This document shows, piece after piece, positions 29,801 through 41,965 of a stretch of DNA of 64,000 nt (the stretch's first letter is position 1; the number at the start of each line of letters is the position of its first letter). The notes below the pieces were generated by a model. That model saw only the letters and a list, made by a program, of their open reading frames with translations. It was not told the origin of the DNA and did not search any database. The translations under genes and the position numbers were made by a program. Origin of the DNA: Lepus europaeus (Eukaryota; Chordata; Mammalia; Lagomorpha; Leporidae); assembly GCF_033115175.1 (NCBI RefSeq), contig NC_084830.1:112184709-112248708 (forward strand), given 5' to 3'.

Positions 29801-30030
29801 CATTCAACACACATAAAACTGAAAACACTAAAAACTTCACTAAAATGTAACTTAGTGAACCCTGAAATTCACTAAATAATAAGCAAAATGATACAAAAAA
29901 ATAAAGCACAGATATGTCGGAGAGTAGGAAATAGCTGTATATACACATAACAGCCAAATGCACTGGATCTACTTTTTACTTGAACAACCACATTGGAATG
30001 GGTCTAGGAATTGAAAAGAATTCAATTCTT

Positions 30031-30390
30031 GGCCGGCGCCACGGCTCAATAGGCTAATCCTCCGCCTAGCGGCGCCGGCACACCGGGTTCTAGTCCCAGT
30101 CGGGGCACCGATCCTGTCCCGGTTGCCCCTCTTCCAGGCCAGCTCTCTGCTGTGGCCAGGGAGTGCAGTGGAGGATGGCCCAAGCCCTTGGGCCCTGCAC
30201 CCCATGGGAGACCAGGATAAACACCTGGCTCCTGCCATCGGATCAGCGCGGTGCGCCGGCCGCAGCGCGCTACCGCGGCGGCCATTGGAGGGTGAACCAA
30301 CGGCAAAAGGAAGACCTTTCTCTCTGTCTCTGTCTCTCTGTCCACTCTGCCTGTCAAAAAAAATTAAAAAAAAAAAAAATAAAAAAAAAA
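30031..30390 (+). mobile_element. Young CSINE with target duplications
   Basis: Full-length, flanked by 17-bp repeats aaaagaattcaattctt (30,014-30,030 and 30,387-30,403, overlapping the A-tail). Body is CpG-rich, consistent with recent arrival. Confidence 0.95.
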
Positions 30391-30642
30391 GAATTCAATT
30401 CTTCAAGGAGGTGCCCTCAGTGAAAATGCTTATGTCTTCACCTATGTGACTGTGTTATTATCATGGCTAGCCCAATACATGAGCCAAGTTTATGTTTCCT
30501 AAGTGAATTTAAATTAAGAGTGCCATTTATATATGGGGGGAACTGTGGTCCTCATTAATTACATAGTAGCTTCAAATACAGTGAATTCCTTAAGGAAAAG
30601 GCAAGAGTAGACACATAAATAATGTAACAATGAATATCAAAC

Positions 30643-30763
30643 CTTATAAAATGCCTGAAGATCCCCAATAGGAGGTGAAACTGTTAGATAATCTGGAAAT
30701 TTATCTTGCAGGTGAGCAATGAGCATGCCAAACTGGGTCCCCCAATCGCCTACATGATTTATC
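30643..30763 (-). CDS. RARS1: RARS1 coding exon 7
   Basis: One base finishing Arg, then forty codons, [20 protein letters not shown]... to ...[18 protein letters not shown] is a strongly conserved ArgRS block of the arginine-binding site. The acceptor is TATTAG. The donor reads AAG|GTTTGA, a weak site. Confidence 0.96.
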
Positions 30764-31468
30764 CTAATACCAGAGAATATAAAACCATTAAAAATACAAA
30801 AACAAAACACCACACAGTAAGACATTTATATTAGAGTAACATTTCATTGGGATGCACTAACATTTAAGTGCCAGCGCACAGCATTTGGTAGAATGTTTAC
30901 TTTGTTGTTTCCTATGAAGGCTGTATCCTGACGTTCAGTGCTATACATGCAGTTGTCACAGAGATTGTTTAACAGCAGGCATTCAGGACTTGCTGAATAA
31001 AAACATTTCTTATCATTAGACTGCACTTTGTGTATTGCAAACCCAACTGAGAAAATGAGACCTAAGGCAATGATGGTCATATTTACCATCTTATCAAAAA
31101 TTTGCCTTTTCAACCAATGTGATTTGGACCAACAGTTCCCAAATGTCAATAGACAAAAATCTTCAAAATCTGTCGATTACTGCTCATGCTCCCATTTCCA
31201 TCTAATGCCAAACCACCAATAAATCTCTCTGCTGTATCCTAACAGCCTCCTCATTTGTTCCTACAGTTTCCTTCTTTGATTATCTTCTTCATGGTGGCTA
31301 ATCTTTATTTGTATCAGAATGCCCCCACTTTCTCAGACTTTCTAGTGGCTTCTATTACTTAAGAGTAAGATTCTACCACAGCTCATGTAATCTAACATAT
31401 CTATTTCTTACTTTGCTTTTTCCCTACCTATAAACCCCTGGTATACAAAAGGTATTCAAGAAATGTTT

Positions 31469-31804
31469 CTGGAGCCGGCACTGTGGCTTAGCAGGTAAAG
31501 CCACTACCTGCAGTGCCAGCATCCTGTCTGGGCACCAGTTCGAGTCCTAGCTGCTCCTCTTGCAGTCCAGCTCTCTGCTATGGCCTGGGAAAGCAGTAGA
31601 AGATGGCCCAGGTCCTTGGGCCTCCGCACCCATGTGAGAGACCCAGAAGAAGCTCCTGGCTTCTGGCTTCGGATTGGCCCAGCTCCAGCTGTTGCAGCCA
31701 TTTGGGGAGAGAACCAGTGGATGGAAGACCTTTCTCTCTGTCTCTCCCTCTTTTTGTCTGTACCTCTACCTCTCAAATAAATAAATAAAATCTTAAAAAA
31801 AAAA
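31469..31804 (+). mobile_element. CSINE with target duplications
   Basis: Head ggagccggcactgtggc, tail caaataaataaataaaatctt plus A-run. Flanked by 10-bp agaaatgttt (31,459-31,468 and 31,805-31,814). Confidence 0.92.
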
Positions 31805-31949
31805 AGAAATGTTTTCCTCTCCTGAGAGTCTTTACACAGCAAATCAGTTCACACAAGGGGCCCAGAACATATTTAAAGGCTTACTGATTTATAAAGCAGA
31901 ACTGAACCTACAATTAATTCACTCAAAAATTCTCAATTGAGCTGTTTCA

Positions 31950-32198
<249 letters not shown>

Positions 32199-32532
32199 TC
32201 ACGTGAGTTTTAATTGTAATTCAAGTGCGCTGGATTTTCTAATGGATGTGTTTGTACATAACTAAGTGAAAAGCAATGACCCAAGCTGATTTATATAAAT
32301 TATCTACTCCAAACTTCATCAATGCCTACAAAAATACCAGTTAGCCAATGACAGTATCCATGGAATGAAGGAAAAAAAAACAAAAAACCAACTTCAAGAT
32401 CAGGAGATACTTCTAAATTATGTACATAATCCAAATATTAATAAGTAAATCTCAATATAAAAGTGAAAGCCATTCCCTGTTACAGCACTTTCCATGTATT
32501 TCTGAGATGTTACTGTAAGATTTTAAATATAC

Positions 32533-32633
32533 CTTTTTATTCTCTCCAAGAGCAGGTAGATGAACTCCATTCACCAAAAGATTGCTCAACTGTTCTGATA
32601 CAAAATCCTTCCTTAAATGGACATTAATAAAAC
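32533..32633 (-). CDS. RARS1: RARS1 coding exon 5
   Basis: Completes the split Gly codon, then [15 protein letters not shown]... to ...PALGENKK. The acceptor is TATTAG and the donor GTATAT. It links the N-terminal domain to the Rossmann catalytic core. Confidence 0.96.
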
Positions 32634-33025
32634 CTAATACACAGCAGAAAAGAAAAGTATCAGTCTCCCGTCTTCCCCCTTACCCAATAAATATCTGCCT
32701 TTGTTTTTCCCTCCAACCCAGAGATGTGACAAAGCAGCAGAAAAGATGCAATTATTCCAAGCGCCAGCAGGGGAGCGGGAATGCGGGGGGTCGATCTCAT
32801 CACATCTCATCTCAGAAGGGAGTAGCCCTTTGTCTAGAAGAGGAGAATGCCCCAGATAGACCCTTTGGCTTCCCTGCCCCAGCAGCCCTTGTAACCTGTC
32901 ATTGCCCTGGTTTTCAGGCATAACTAGCTCAGTGTCACCATTAGTCACCCATATGGGTCTCCCATGCTTACTGGACCAGGACAGGTATCAAAGTCTCCTA
33001 ACTTGAATGACTGTTCACTCTCGAA

Positions 33026-33276
33026 AGGGTCAGTGTTGTGGTACAGCAGCAGGTTAAAGTGTCTGATTTAGCTCCCTGATAATGTGACTAGGAAAACAGC
33101 AGAAGTGCTTGGACCTCTGCCATCCAAGGGTGGAGAATGAAACAGAATTGCATTATCCTGACATTGTCCGGGCCCAGCCCTAGCCACTGCCACCACTTGG
33201 GGTGTGAAACAACAGAAGGAAGATCTTTCTCTCCAACTCTGCCTTTCAAATAAATATTAAAAAAAGAAAAAAAATA
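33026..33276 (+). mobile_element. CSINE with internal deletion
   Basis: gggtcagtgttgtggtac runs straight into gatttagctccctgat; the box-B region is missing. Tail tcaaataaatatt. Confidence 0.8.
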
Positions 33277-33708
33277 TTTTTCTCAATTTCACTTATGCTG
33301 GTTTCAGAGTGCTGAGCAGCATCAGGAAAAACTTCTGGGTTAAAACACCACCTGGAACACTGACGTAAGCCCTGTCTCAGAATCTGTTTCAAAGCCTCAC
33401 CAGTTTCTGGAAAGCTACCCATTTAATTCATGGTCCTTTCACTTTGAGTACATGATCTGTTCAACTCTTATCAGAAAACATAGGGCCCTTTTGCTGAAGA
33501 ACACCTGAATCACAGGGAGGCAAAAACCCTCATCCAAGAACAGGCAGCTAAGTAGAAGCTGGATCTAGATGAAAATCTCCACTTCCTAACCTGAAATTCA
33601 AAGTGCTTTCATTCTCTTGTTTGGTTTAAACCCTATAATTAAATTTTTTTTAATTTCAAAAAGGACTTGACTATCAATACAACCATTAAGGATAGCACTG
33701 TATCATAC

Positions 33709-33817
33709 CGGGGCCAGCAATTTCAGTTTTTTCAATATATTCATTGTTTGGGATGTGTTTGGTAATGTTTTCAGCTATTTCCCTTGGATTAACTTTCTGT
33801 TCCTTTGCTTTCAGCAT
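33709..33817 (-). CDS. RARS1: RARS1 coding exon 4
   Basis: Residues 124-159 plus one base: [18 protein letters not shown]... to ...EKTEIAGP. The acceptor is TTGCAG and the donor GTATGA. It continues the N-terminal additional domain. Length and phase (108+1) match the neighbouring exons exactly. Confidence 0.96.
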
Positions 33818-33923
33818 CTGCAACACAATACAAAATGATTCATTACACAACAGGATTCAGCAAAATTGCTTGGAAGTTCACAAATGACAATAATGAGACA
33901 CATCTTACATTAAAAATCACTAA

Positions 33924-34272
33924 TAGGTACTGGCATTGTGGCACAGGGGGTTAAGCCCATGCTGTGATGTCAGTATTCCATATGAGCACTGGTTCAGGTC
34001 CTGGCTGCTCCATTTCTGATCCAGCTCCCTGCTAGTAATGTGCCTGGGAATGCCTCAAGATAATCCAAGTACTTGGGTCCCTGCCACTCACATGGGAAAC
34101 CTGGACAGAGCTCCAGGCTCCTGGCTTTGGCCTGGCCCAGACCTAGCCACTGTAGCCATTTGGAGAATGGACCAGCAGACAGAAGATCACTTGCTCTCTT
34201 CTGTCCCTCCCATTCTCTAATTCTGCCTTTCAAATACATAAGTAAATGAGTAAATCTTTAAAAATAAATAAA
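33924..34272 (+). mobile_element. CSINE
   Basis: ggtactggcattgtggcac to ctttcaaatacataagtaaa; RARS1 intron 3. Confidence 0.85.
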
Positions 34273-34715
34273 AGTCAGCAAAAGGCAGAAACACAGAAGC
34301 ACAACCCTCACCTTGTGAACAAATTAAAGCATCAATAGAAAGAGGAGGAATAGGAAAGTGCCAAAGCCACAGGCTCTTCATTTGAAACTGAGTTACACAC
34401 ATATCCCAGAAACATTAAAATAAAGATGTAACAATGTCTACAGCTACAAAGCCTGGTCTCAGCATGCAATACCCAGACTTAAGTAATAAACAGCATGCTT
34501 ATAGGAAAGATTTCAGACTCTTCAGAGAAACCCTTTCTTTTATAGCAAACAAAAGGTAAATGAACCAAGTCAGGTGCAGCTAACCACAAACACAACAGTA
34601 TCACTGTTAAAAATGAAATACATACAAAATGAAATAAAAATGAAAACCTGCCATATAGACACCACAATGGCACAAAATCACCAATGAGGATGCTATATGG
34701 TAAACAGTAACTTTT

Positions 34716-35053
34716 TTTTTTTTTTTTTAAACAGGCAGAGTGGACAGCGAGAGAGAGACAGAGAGAAAGGTCTTCCTTTTGCCGTTGGTTCACCCTCCAA
34801 TGGACGCCGCGGTAGTGCGCTGCGGCTGGCGCACCGCGCTGATCCGATGGCAGGAGCCAGGTACTTATCCTGGTCTCCCATGGGGTGCAGGGCCCAAGCA
34901 CTTGGGCCATCCTCCACTGCACTCCCTGGCCACAGCAGAGAGCTGGCCTGGAAGAGGGGCAACCGGGACAGGATCGGTGCCCTGACCGGGACTAGAACCC
35001 GGTGTGCTGGCGCCGCAAGGCGGAGGATTAGCCTAGTGAGCCGCGGCGCCGGC
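34716..35053 (-). mobile_element. Young CSINE with target duplications
   Basis: Flanked by 15-bp repeats taaacagtaactttt (34,701-34,715 and 35,054-35,068). Head gccgcggcgccggc is on the right, so it runs in the RARS1 sense direction. Confidence 0.95.
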
Positions 35054-35378
35054 TAAACAGTAACTTTTAATTTCTCACCTCCAACAGTCATTAACAACTC
35101 ACAGCAACACTGGACATAAAAGAAAAAAGGTGTCAAAATAAAAATCACACCAACTATGGCCCTTAAATATTGAGAACACTTAAATATTGAGAACATAAAA
35201 CCTAACTGAAAATTCAAATCCCTGTTTTCCTTAAAAAACTACTGAAAGCATGCAGTTCCAGTTCTTCAAACTGGAAAACGTCTTCTTCATTAAGGATACA
35301 ATAATTTGCTATTACTTTACAGCCAGGGTAATGATGGTAATACTTAAGATATTCAGCAAAATCATAGGAATACATCAC

Positions 35379-35567
35379 CTGACAAATACCCATAGCACTG
35401 TTGCACTGATAGTCCCCAAACTTAGGCTGCTGACTTGGTGTTACTAACAAAGGAGGGTTTTCCAAATCCGGGTAGGCAGCCTTGATAGCACAACCGAAGA
35501 CTTCCTGGAGACGGCTATTGATGTTAATCATATTTTTGGTTGGCCTGCTTCTTTCTGCTTGAAGACT
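35379..35567 (-). CDS. RARS1: RARS1 coding exon 3 (contains Met73, alternative start)
   Basis: Sixty-three codons (residues 61-123), [20 protein letters not shown]... to ...[13 protein letters not shown]. The acceptor is CCCTACAG and the donor GTGATG; phase 0 on both sides. The ATG at 35,531-35,529 is codon 73, the position from which the shorter complex-free ArgRS is made in mammals. The Add1-like N-terminal domain that binds the tRNA D-loop begins here. Confidence 0.97.
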
Positions 35568-35923
35568 CTGTAGGGAAACAATGGAAATATGTCAATAAAA
35601 TTCTCTACCACTGTGTAACACTTCCCCAAACCGTCCATTGCATTGAGAAAAAACCAAATGTGAATATGCACTCTTAGCGTAATGCTCTCGTGGCTGGGAT
35701 TGACCGAGGTGTGTAATAGGACAAGTTCATCCCATGGCATCTAAGCATCCATGGGAAAAGCCCTGATGTCTTATTACCTACATTTGTTCCATCAAAACAG
35801 AAACTAGGGGCAGGCAGTAGGAAGGGATTACTGCATCCTGAGTCTCCAAAGCTCTGAGAAATTAGTATGAAATGAGTCCTGGGGTTGGTGTTTGGTGCAG
35901 TCACCATGTGAGATGCCTGCATC

Positions 35924-35982
35924 TCAAACTGGAGTGCATGCATGCTTAGGTAGCACATATACTAAAATCAAACTGGAGTGCA
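35924..35982. repeat. 15-bp target duplications around the U6 fragment
   Basis: Two identical copies of tcaaactggagtgca (35,924-35,938 and 35,968-35,982). Without the insertion and one copy, the host SINE reads through continuously. Confidence 0.85.
35939..35967 (+). pseudogene. RNU6 (fragment): U6 snRNA 5'-end fragment, tailless retrocopy
   Basis: tgcatgcttaggtagcac followed by atatactaaaa matches nucleotides 2-30 of U6 snRNA with four differences, keeping the diagnostic AGCACATATACTAAAA. It interrupts an old SINE and is bounded by perfect 15-bp direct repeats, tcaaactggagtgca, at 35,924-35,938 and 35,968-35,982. The copy ends in U6's internal AAAA instead of a poly(A) tail, as in tailless retropseudogenes mobilised by L1. 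It is too short to be functional. Confidence 0.85.
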
Positions 35983-36249
35983 CAGTTCAAGTTCCAGCTA
36001 CTCCGCTTCTGATCCAGCTTCCTGGTAATGCATGCGTACCCTGGGCAAGTGACAGCTGAAGTACTTTGGTTCCTGCTACCCATGTGGGAGACCAACGTGG
36101 AGTTCTGGACTACTGACTTCAGCCTCGCCCAGCCCTGACACAGGGGTGTTTTGGAGTCAACCAGTAGATGGAAGATTAGTCTCTGACCCTCTGCCCTTGC
36201 CCTTCAAATAAAAATGATAATAATAAAAAATACCTTAAAAAAAATCAGC

Positions 36250-36571
36250 CCTGGAGCCAGTGTTGTGGTGCAGTGGCTTAAGGGGCCATTTGCAAGGTCA
36301 ACATAACACATGGCTAATAGTTCGAATACTGGCTAATCCACTTCTGATCCAGCCCCCTGCTAAGGTGTTTGGGAAAGCAATGGGAGATGGCCCAAGTCCT
36401 TGAGCACCTGCACCTACATGGGAGATCCAGATGCAGTTCTAGGCTCCGGGCTTCAGCTTGCCCCAGCCCTGGCAGTTGCGGCCATTTGCAAAGCGATCTA
36501 GAGGATGCAATACTGCTCTTTCTATTCCTCTAACTCAAATAAACAATCTTAAAAAAAAAAAAAAAAAAAAA
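36250..36571 (+). mobile_element. CSINE
   Basis: tggagccagtgttgtggtgc to tcaaataaacaatctt and a 20-nt A-run. Confidence 0.9.
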
Positions 36572-36580
36572 CTCAGTTTT

Positions 36581-36898
36581 GGGGCCCAATGCCATGAGTA
36601 GGTTAAGCCTCCATTTGTAGCACCAGCATCCTGTATGGGTATCAGTTCAGGTCTCAGCTGTTCCACTTCCAATCCAGCTCCCTGCTGATGGCATGGGAAA
36701 GCAGCGGAAAGTGGCCCAAGTGCTTGGGCTCCTGCACTTGCATGGGAGACCCTGAAGAAGCTCCTGGCTTCGGGCTGGCCCAGCTCTGGCTGTTGCAGCC
36801 ATTTGGGGGAATGAACCAGCAGATGAAGACCTCTCTCTGTCTCTCCCTCAGTCTGTAACTCTGCCTCTCAAATAAGTTAATCTTAAAAAAAAAAAAAA
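36581..36898 (+). mobile_element. CSINE
   Basis: ggggcccaatgccatgag to tctcaaataagttaatc. Confidence 0.88.
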
Positions 36899-37303
36899 TT
36901 CAGTTCTAAGTAACTTTCTACCCAATATTAGAAAAGAATACTCAATGATCAAAAAACAAACGAAAAATACATTCTCTCCAAAGAAACGTTGACCAATTCT
37001 AAGTCACAAAATGAAAAGGAACAAAACCAGTACTATCAATATACCAGAAAAGCAGGTAGCTTTGTCTTATTGCTAAATAATCCCATTTTGGACCATTCTG
37101 AACTCCTCTGATTTCCTCTGAAGGAGAATGTGTCCACTGAATGGCACATACCTCTCCTGCTACACTTCGCACCCTCCCCAACACCATGTGTGTCTACCAC
37201 TGCACTGCTGGATGCAGGCAAAGAGTCTGATCTTGCCACCAAGCATTGCTCCTGACACATAAGGTACAGAAGCTTATCAAATAATGGTAAATAAGCATAT
37301 CCA

Positions 37304-37614
37304 CTTTTTTAAGATTTACTTATTTATTTGAAAGGCAGAGTTATATAGAAATAAAGATCTTCCATCCACTGGTTCACTACCCAGATGGCCACAATGGCTG
37401 GAGCTGTGCCAATCTGAAGAGTCAGGAGCTTCTTCTGGGTCTCCCACGCAGGCGCAGGGCCCCAGGGACTTGGGCCATCTTCTACTGCTTTCCTAGGCCA
37501 TAGTAGAGATCTGGATCAGAAGTGGAGTATCTGGGTCTTGAACTGGCGCCCATATGGGATACCAGCACTGCAGGCAGCAGCTTTACCCGCTATGCCAGAG
37601 TGCCATCCCCAGCG
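37304..37614 (-). mobile_element. CSINE
   Basis: aagatttacttatttatttg to gccagagtgccatcccc. Confidence 0.88.
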
Positions 37615-37694
37615 CAATTGCTTTTAATAGAAAACAAATGAAAATACTGCATAAACTCTAATCACAATTTAATTTTAATCAAAAAGTAAATGGT

Positions 37695-37902
37695 GTGATG
37701 TGCCTTGGAAAGCAACAGAAGATAGCCTAAGTGCCTGGGCATCTACCACTCAGGTTGGAGAGCTGGAAAAAGCTCCTGGCTCCTGCTTGGCCCAGCCCTG
37801 GCTGTTACCGTCATTTGGAGAGGGAACCAGTGGGTTAAAGATCTAACTCTACCTTTCAAATACATAACTAAATAAATCTAAAAAAAAAAAAAAAAAAAAA
37901 AA
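37695..37902 (+). mobile_element. CSINE, 5'-shortened
   Basis: gatgtgccttggaaagc to tcaaatacataactaaat and a 22-nt A-run. Confidence 0.8.
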
Positions 37903-38093
37903 GGCAACGCAGCATGAGCATCTCTACTACAACCTGACCTAAATATCCTGAAAAATTTCACAACATGTAAAAAAGTTACATGCTCAAAATAGTAACTTTT
38001 GCAAAAATTAAGATTAGAAGCCAACTATTCAAAATCAATTTGACTTTGTAACATAAGCACCTAAGACAACAGCAATCTTAAAAGCACCAGTAG

Positions 38094-38421
38094 GGGCTGG
38101 CACTGTGGCACAGCAGGAAAAGCTTTTGCCTGCAGTGCCAGCATCTTGTATGGGTGCTAGTTCGAGTTCCGGCTGCTCTACTTTTGATCCAGCTCTCTGC
38201 TATAGCCTGGGAAAGCAGTGGAAGATGGCCCAAGTCCTTGGGCCCCTGCACCCGAGTGGGAGACCCAAAAGAAGCTCCTGTCTCCTGGGCTTTGGATCTA
38301 CCCAGCTCCAGCCACTTTGGTCATTTGGGGAGTGAACCGTGGCTGGAAGACCTCTCTCCCTTCCCTGCCTCTGTGTAACTATGCCTTTCAAATACATAAA
38401 TAAATCTTTAAAAAAAAAAAT
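38094..38421 (+). mobile_element. CSINE
   Basis: ggggctggcactgtggcac to caaatacataaataaatc and A-run. Confidence 0.9.
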
Positions 38422-38740
38422 CAGCAGTAAAAATGTGCATACAATTCTTAATAAGCACTAAATAAATAAAAGACTACTTAAAAACACAACAGCTTGATGG
38501 AAGTATGTATATGGAACAACTCAGAAAGCTAAGTTAATGAAAACAAGGTTAAAACGCCACCAAGACAACAAACCAAAAAGTGTTCCGAGTCTGAACGCAA
38601 GGCTACAGCGAGCCAGGTGGAGTAGACAGCCACAGCACACGGGATTTCACTCCCCAAGAGCCTTGCTATTTTTAGTTGTGCTGTGTATCTGTGTCCAGCT
38701 GCTTACCTGCTAGAGCAAAATATTTATAAAACAATTGATG

Positions 38741-39062
38741 TGGGACTGGCTTGTGGCATAGTGGGTAAAGACGCCTGCAGTGCTGGCATCCCATATGGGC
38801 ACCAGTTTGAGTCCTGGCTGCTCCACTTCCGATCCAGCTCTCTGCTATGGCCTGGGAAAGCAGAATATGTCCCAAGTCCTTGGGCCCCTGCATCTGCGTG
38901 GGAGACAAGGAAGAAGCTCCTGGCTTCTGGCTTCGGATTGGCATAGCTCTGGCCATTGCAGCCATCTGGGGAGTGAACCAGTACATGGAACAGCTCTCTC
39001 TCTCTCTCTCTCTGCCTCTCTGTTACTCTTTCAAGTAAACAAATAAAATCTTTAAAAAAAAA
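38741..39062 (+). mobile_element. CSINE
   Basis: gggactggcttgtggcat, a short (CT)n near 38,996, and tail caaataaaatctttaaa. Confidence 0.9.
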
Positions 39063-40231
39063 TTTCGATGTGTCTTCCACACTCCACTGACAACATTCTA
39101 TCTATATAAGTGAACTAATCTGCAAGCTAGATATGTGTAATAGAATACAATGTACTTCCCCTTGTATGGGGCCCCCATAGCCTCTAAGACATGTGAGGGT
39201 AATTCAAACAGCCTGTGGAAAATGGACATATAAGATAATGTTTATTTTGGTACAAGAAACATTTCAAATTTAGGCAGTTTTTCTAATATATCCATAAGTA
39301 CCTTTTTACGTATGTATTTCAATTTCTTCTCGAAGACCCCTTGTATGCATGAATTTCATCCTGCACCAAAGTAGCCTCACCTTTTATTCTACCTTCCACA
39401 AAGTTTTTGAAATACCCTATTAGCAGTCAACAATACTTTTGATGTAAAATAAATTTGACAGGGGAGCCTAAGAATTTGCAGAATGAATGATGTAACCAGA
39501 AAGAAGCGATTCTTTTGGTAATTGTGATTTTTAAAAGGTTTCAAGGTCAAATTACTTCAAGCATTGCTGATCGCAAATGTAATAAAAGAGACTTCATGAC
39601 AATGGAGCAGGTAGAGGCTATGATTTAGAGAGCATGGAGAACAGATGTAACACCAGTGCAGCCTGTCTGAAATCAGCACACACACAGAACAATTATGGGA
39701 ATGAGGTCATCTCCGGAATGTGTCATTAGCAAACTTGAAAAGCAGGCCAAAACACTGAAGCAAGCTGATTTTTTTTTTGACAAAACTGATAAACACTGTT
39801 ACGTTTTGAGGTCATTAAATAAATACCACATAAGCTTTACAAAGTATTTTGAATTATCAAGGGAAAAAAGATACTATAAAATATAAACTAAAAATTGTCA
39901 AGCAATCAACTTAGTGCAGGGAAGAAATGTGGATATATTCAGGCATGAGCATAAGCTATCCAAAGTCAAATGTCAACCCTAGTTAAATCCCACTCTAAAT
40001 GAGCTCATCATTCAGGATGATGACATACTTCAAAGCGTCCAGGAAGGATGGGAAAATGCCAACCAATTAACTCAGCCCTAACCTGTCCACCGCACAGAGA
40101 AGGATAAGGTTTCTAACCTCCTTTTCCCAAATTATGCAGGGTACACTTACAGAATATTCAGTAACAAAGCTTTTTCAAAAAAAGATACATAATCCAAAGT
40201 AGAGAATGAAACTGGAATGCAGAGCACTCAC
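39063..40231. other. RARS1 intron 2 segment, unclassified possible old repeat
   Basis: 1.2 kb before exon 2's donor. The stretch 39,185-39,890 looks like an old interspersed repeat (gtgagggtaattcaaacagc; cttgaaaagcaggccaaaac), but I cannot name the family. Confidence 0.35.
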
Positions 40232-40366
40232 CTTACGAAGAATATTTAGGCGATACTTCAACTTTAAATTTTCTTCTCGCAAGTGCTCCAAATTTGGGGA
40301 AGTTTCTAAACAGACCCGGTTTTTCAACTGGTCAATTTCAGCATTCAGAGACTTAATTTCTTTTTC
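40232..40366 (-). CDS. RARS1: RARS1 coding exon 2
   Basis: Forty-five codons (residues 16-60), beginning [15 protein letters not shown] and ending RLNILRK. The acceptor is ...TTTATAG and the donor GTGAGT; phase is 0 on both sides. Charged heptad-like spacing of L and I fits the leucine-zipper helix that contacts AIMP1 and GlnRS in the synthetase complex. The exon is close to the human sequence (EEEIKSLTAEIDRLKN). Confidence 0.96.
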
Positions 40367-40621
40367 CTATAAAAAGAAAGGCACTTTACTCAGAATGATC
40401 AGTGGCTTCCATTGTAAGATGAACTGCACCATAAATCTGCTCGTTTCCGGTCACCAAGACATGAGGGAGGTGAGGAAACGACCGACTTCCACCTGGAAAA
40501 GCACTGGCTCTGTTCTCTCACTGATAGCAACACACTAACATTAACACATTCTTGTTCCTGGGGAGGAACAGGAATGCTTAGCAGGCAGAATCTTCAGAAA
40601 GTTCATGGAAAACTTGCATTT

Positions 40622-40925
40622 TTAAAAAACTTTTTTTCTTGAAAGGCAGAGGAGAGAAAGCGCTTCCATATGCTAGTTCACTCACCAAAATGTCCCCAAG
40701 AATCAGGGTGCCAGGTCTAAGCCAGGGGCTCCGATGTGATCATTTACTAGAGGGGAGGACCCAAGTACTTAAGACACCACCCAGCACCCTGCAGGTGGCA
40801 TCAGCAGGAAGCCAGAGGCAGCAGGGGCTCTCACCCCAGGAGATCCCCATGGGCTGCAGGGGTCCCAATCAGCACCTCCAGGGCCACACATGGGCCCCCA
40901 CGCTTGCATTTCCTGCAATTTCCAG
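40622..40925 (-). mobile_element. Old SINE
   Basis: cttgaaaggcagaggagag, gctagttcactcaccaaaat, ggtggcatcagcaggaag; the head is poorly preserved. Confidence 0.6.
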
Positions 40926-41920
40926 GGCCTTAGGTCCTAGACCAATTTTGCATTTATACACATAAACTGCAAGACATCAATTCAGAAAGCAAGCAAGCCA
41001 GGGAGAGTTCTCACTTGAAATTTGAGAGTTACTTACCTTCCAGAAGACAACTCTAACTACAGATTTTTTTTTTTTAAAGTGTTATAGAAGAAACGTGCAT
41101 TACGTTCCAGGGGCTGAACTAACCAGTCTTCAGAAATTACCTAAATAATTTTTAAGTCACAACTCAGTGCTAAGCAACATATGGCTCGCAACGCTCAATG
41201 ACTTCCCGATTCACCGGACCAACATGCACTCTGCGGCTGCCGACTTCGCAGCGCCAGCGAGTTCTCGCAAGGGGAGAGGCTGCGGTAAACTGCTTTCCTA
41301 CAACCTTCCTGCCCTGGGCCTAACGGGTCACTACCTGGGCAGTACCACTGCCACCAGTGTGAACGCCCACCGTGCCCCCCACACCCCCACCCCCTGCGGA
41401 GGTGAAGGCAGGACGCACCGGCTGATAACGAAACGGCCCTAGGCTTATCAGCAACCTCCCCGCGCCGTAGTAGAGAAATTCTGAGATGGACTCAACGGGC
41501 CCCAGGTGTTCGTACTTTAACCAGGTGGCCCAAGCCCCAGCATTCACTAAAGGAGCGCGTGGGCGGGGAAGCGGCAGTCTGGAGACTCGGACGGACCCGG
41601 ACGGCGCCCAGCCCACCGCAGACCCCCGGGACGCCTGGGACAGCGCAGGTGCCTCCGCTTCCCAGACAGTCACAGCCACACCGGCCTCGGAATAAACGCT
41701 TCTTCCTCTCCCACCTATGTCCCAGCACAGCAGGAACTCGGTCTCTCCGAGGGCGTGTGCGCCCGAGGCAGCGCACGCCCGGGTCTCCCGACCTCGCCCC
41801 CGGCGTCTGACACCCAGGTGGTCCCAGCCTGGCTGCCGCCCCGCCCGTCGCTAATCCTACTGGAGCCAGGCCCCGCTCCCTCCCCTTCAATCCCCTCCCT
41901 GGGGCCCCACAGGATCTCAC

Positions 41921-41965
41921 CTGCTGCAGCAGCCGCGCGGCGCACAGAGCCACAAGTCCTTCCAT
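41921..41965 (-). CDS. RARS1: RARS1 coding exon 1 (start codon)
   Basis: Fifteen codons, MEGLVALCAARLLQQ, followed by the donor GTGAGA. The ATG at 41,965-41,963 has A at -3 and G at +4, a good initiation context, and aligns with the human start (MDVLV...ARLLQQ). In-frame sequence upstream has no ATG before it becomes promoter-like, so this start is firm. The exon encodes the beginning of the N-terminal helix used for assembly into the multi-synthetase complex. It lies inside the CpG island. Confidence 0.95.

Larger units (their letters stand above)
35879..36246 (+). mobile_element. Older SINE hosting the U6 fragment
   Basis: tggggttggtgtttggtgc to cccttcaaataaaaatg; carries the block aatgcatgcgtaccctggg and is interrupted at 35,939-35,982. 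Confidence 0.8.
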
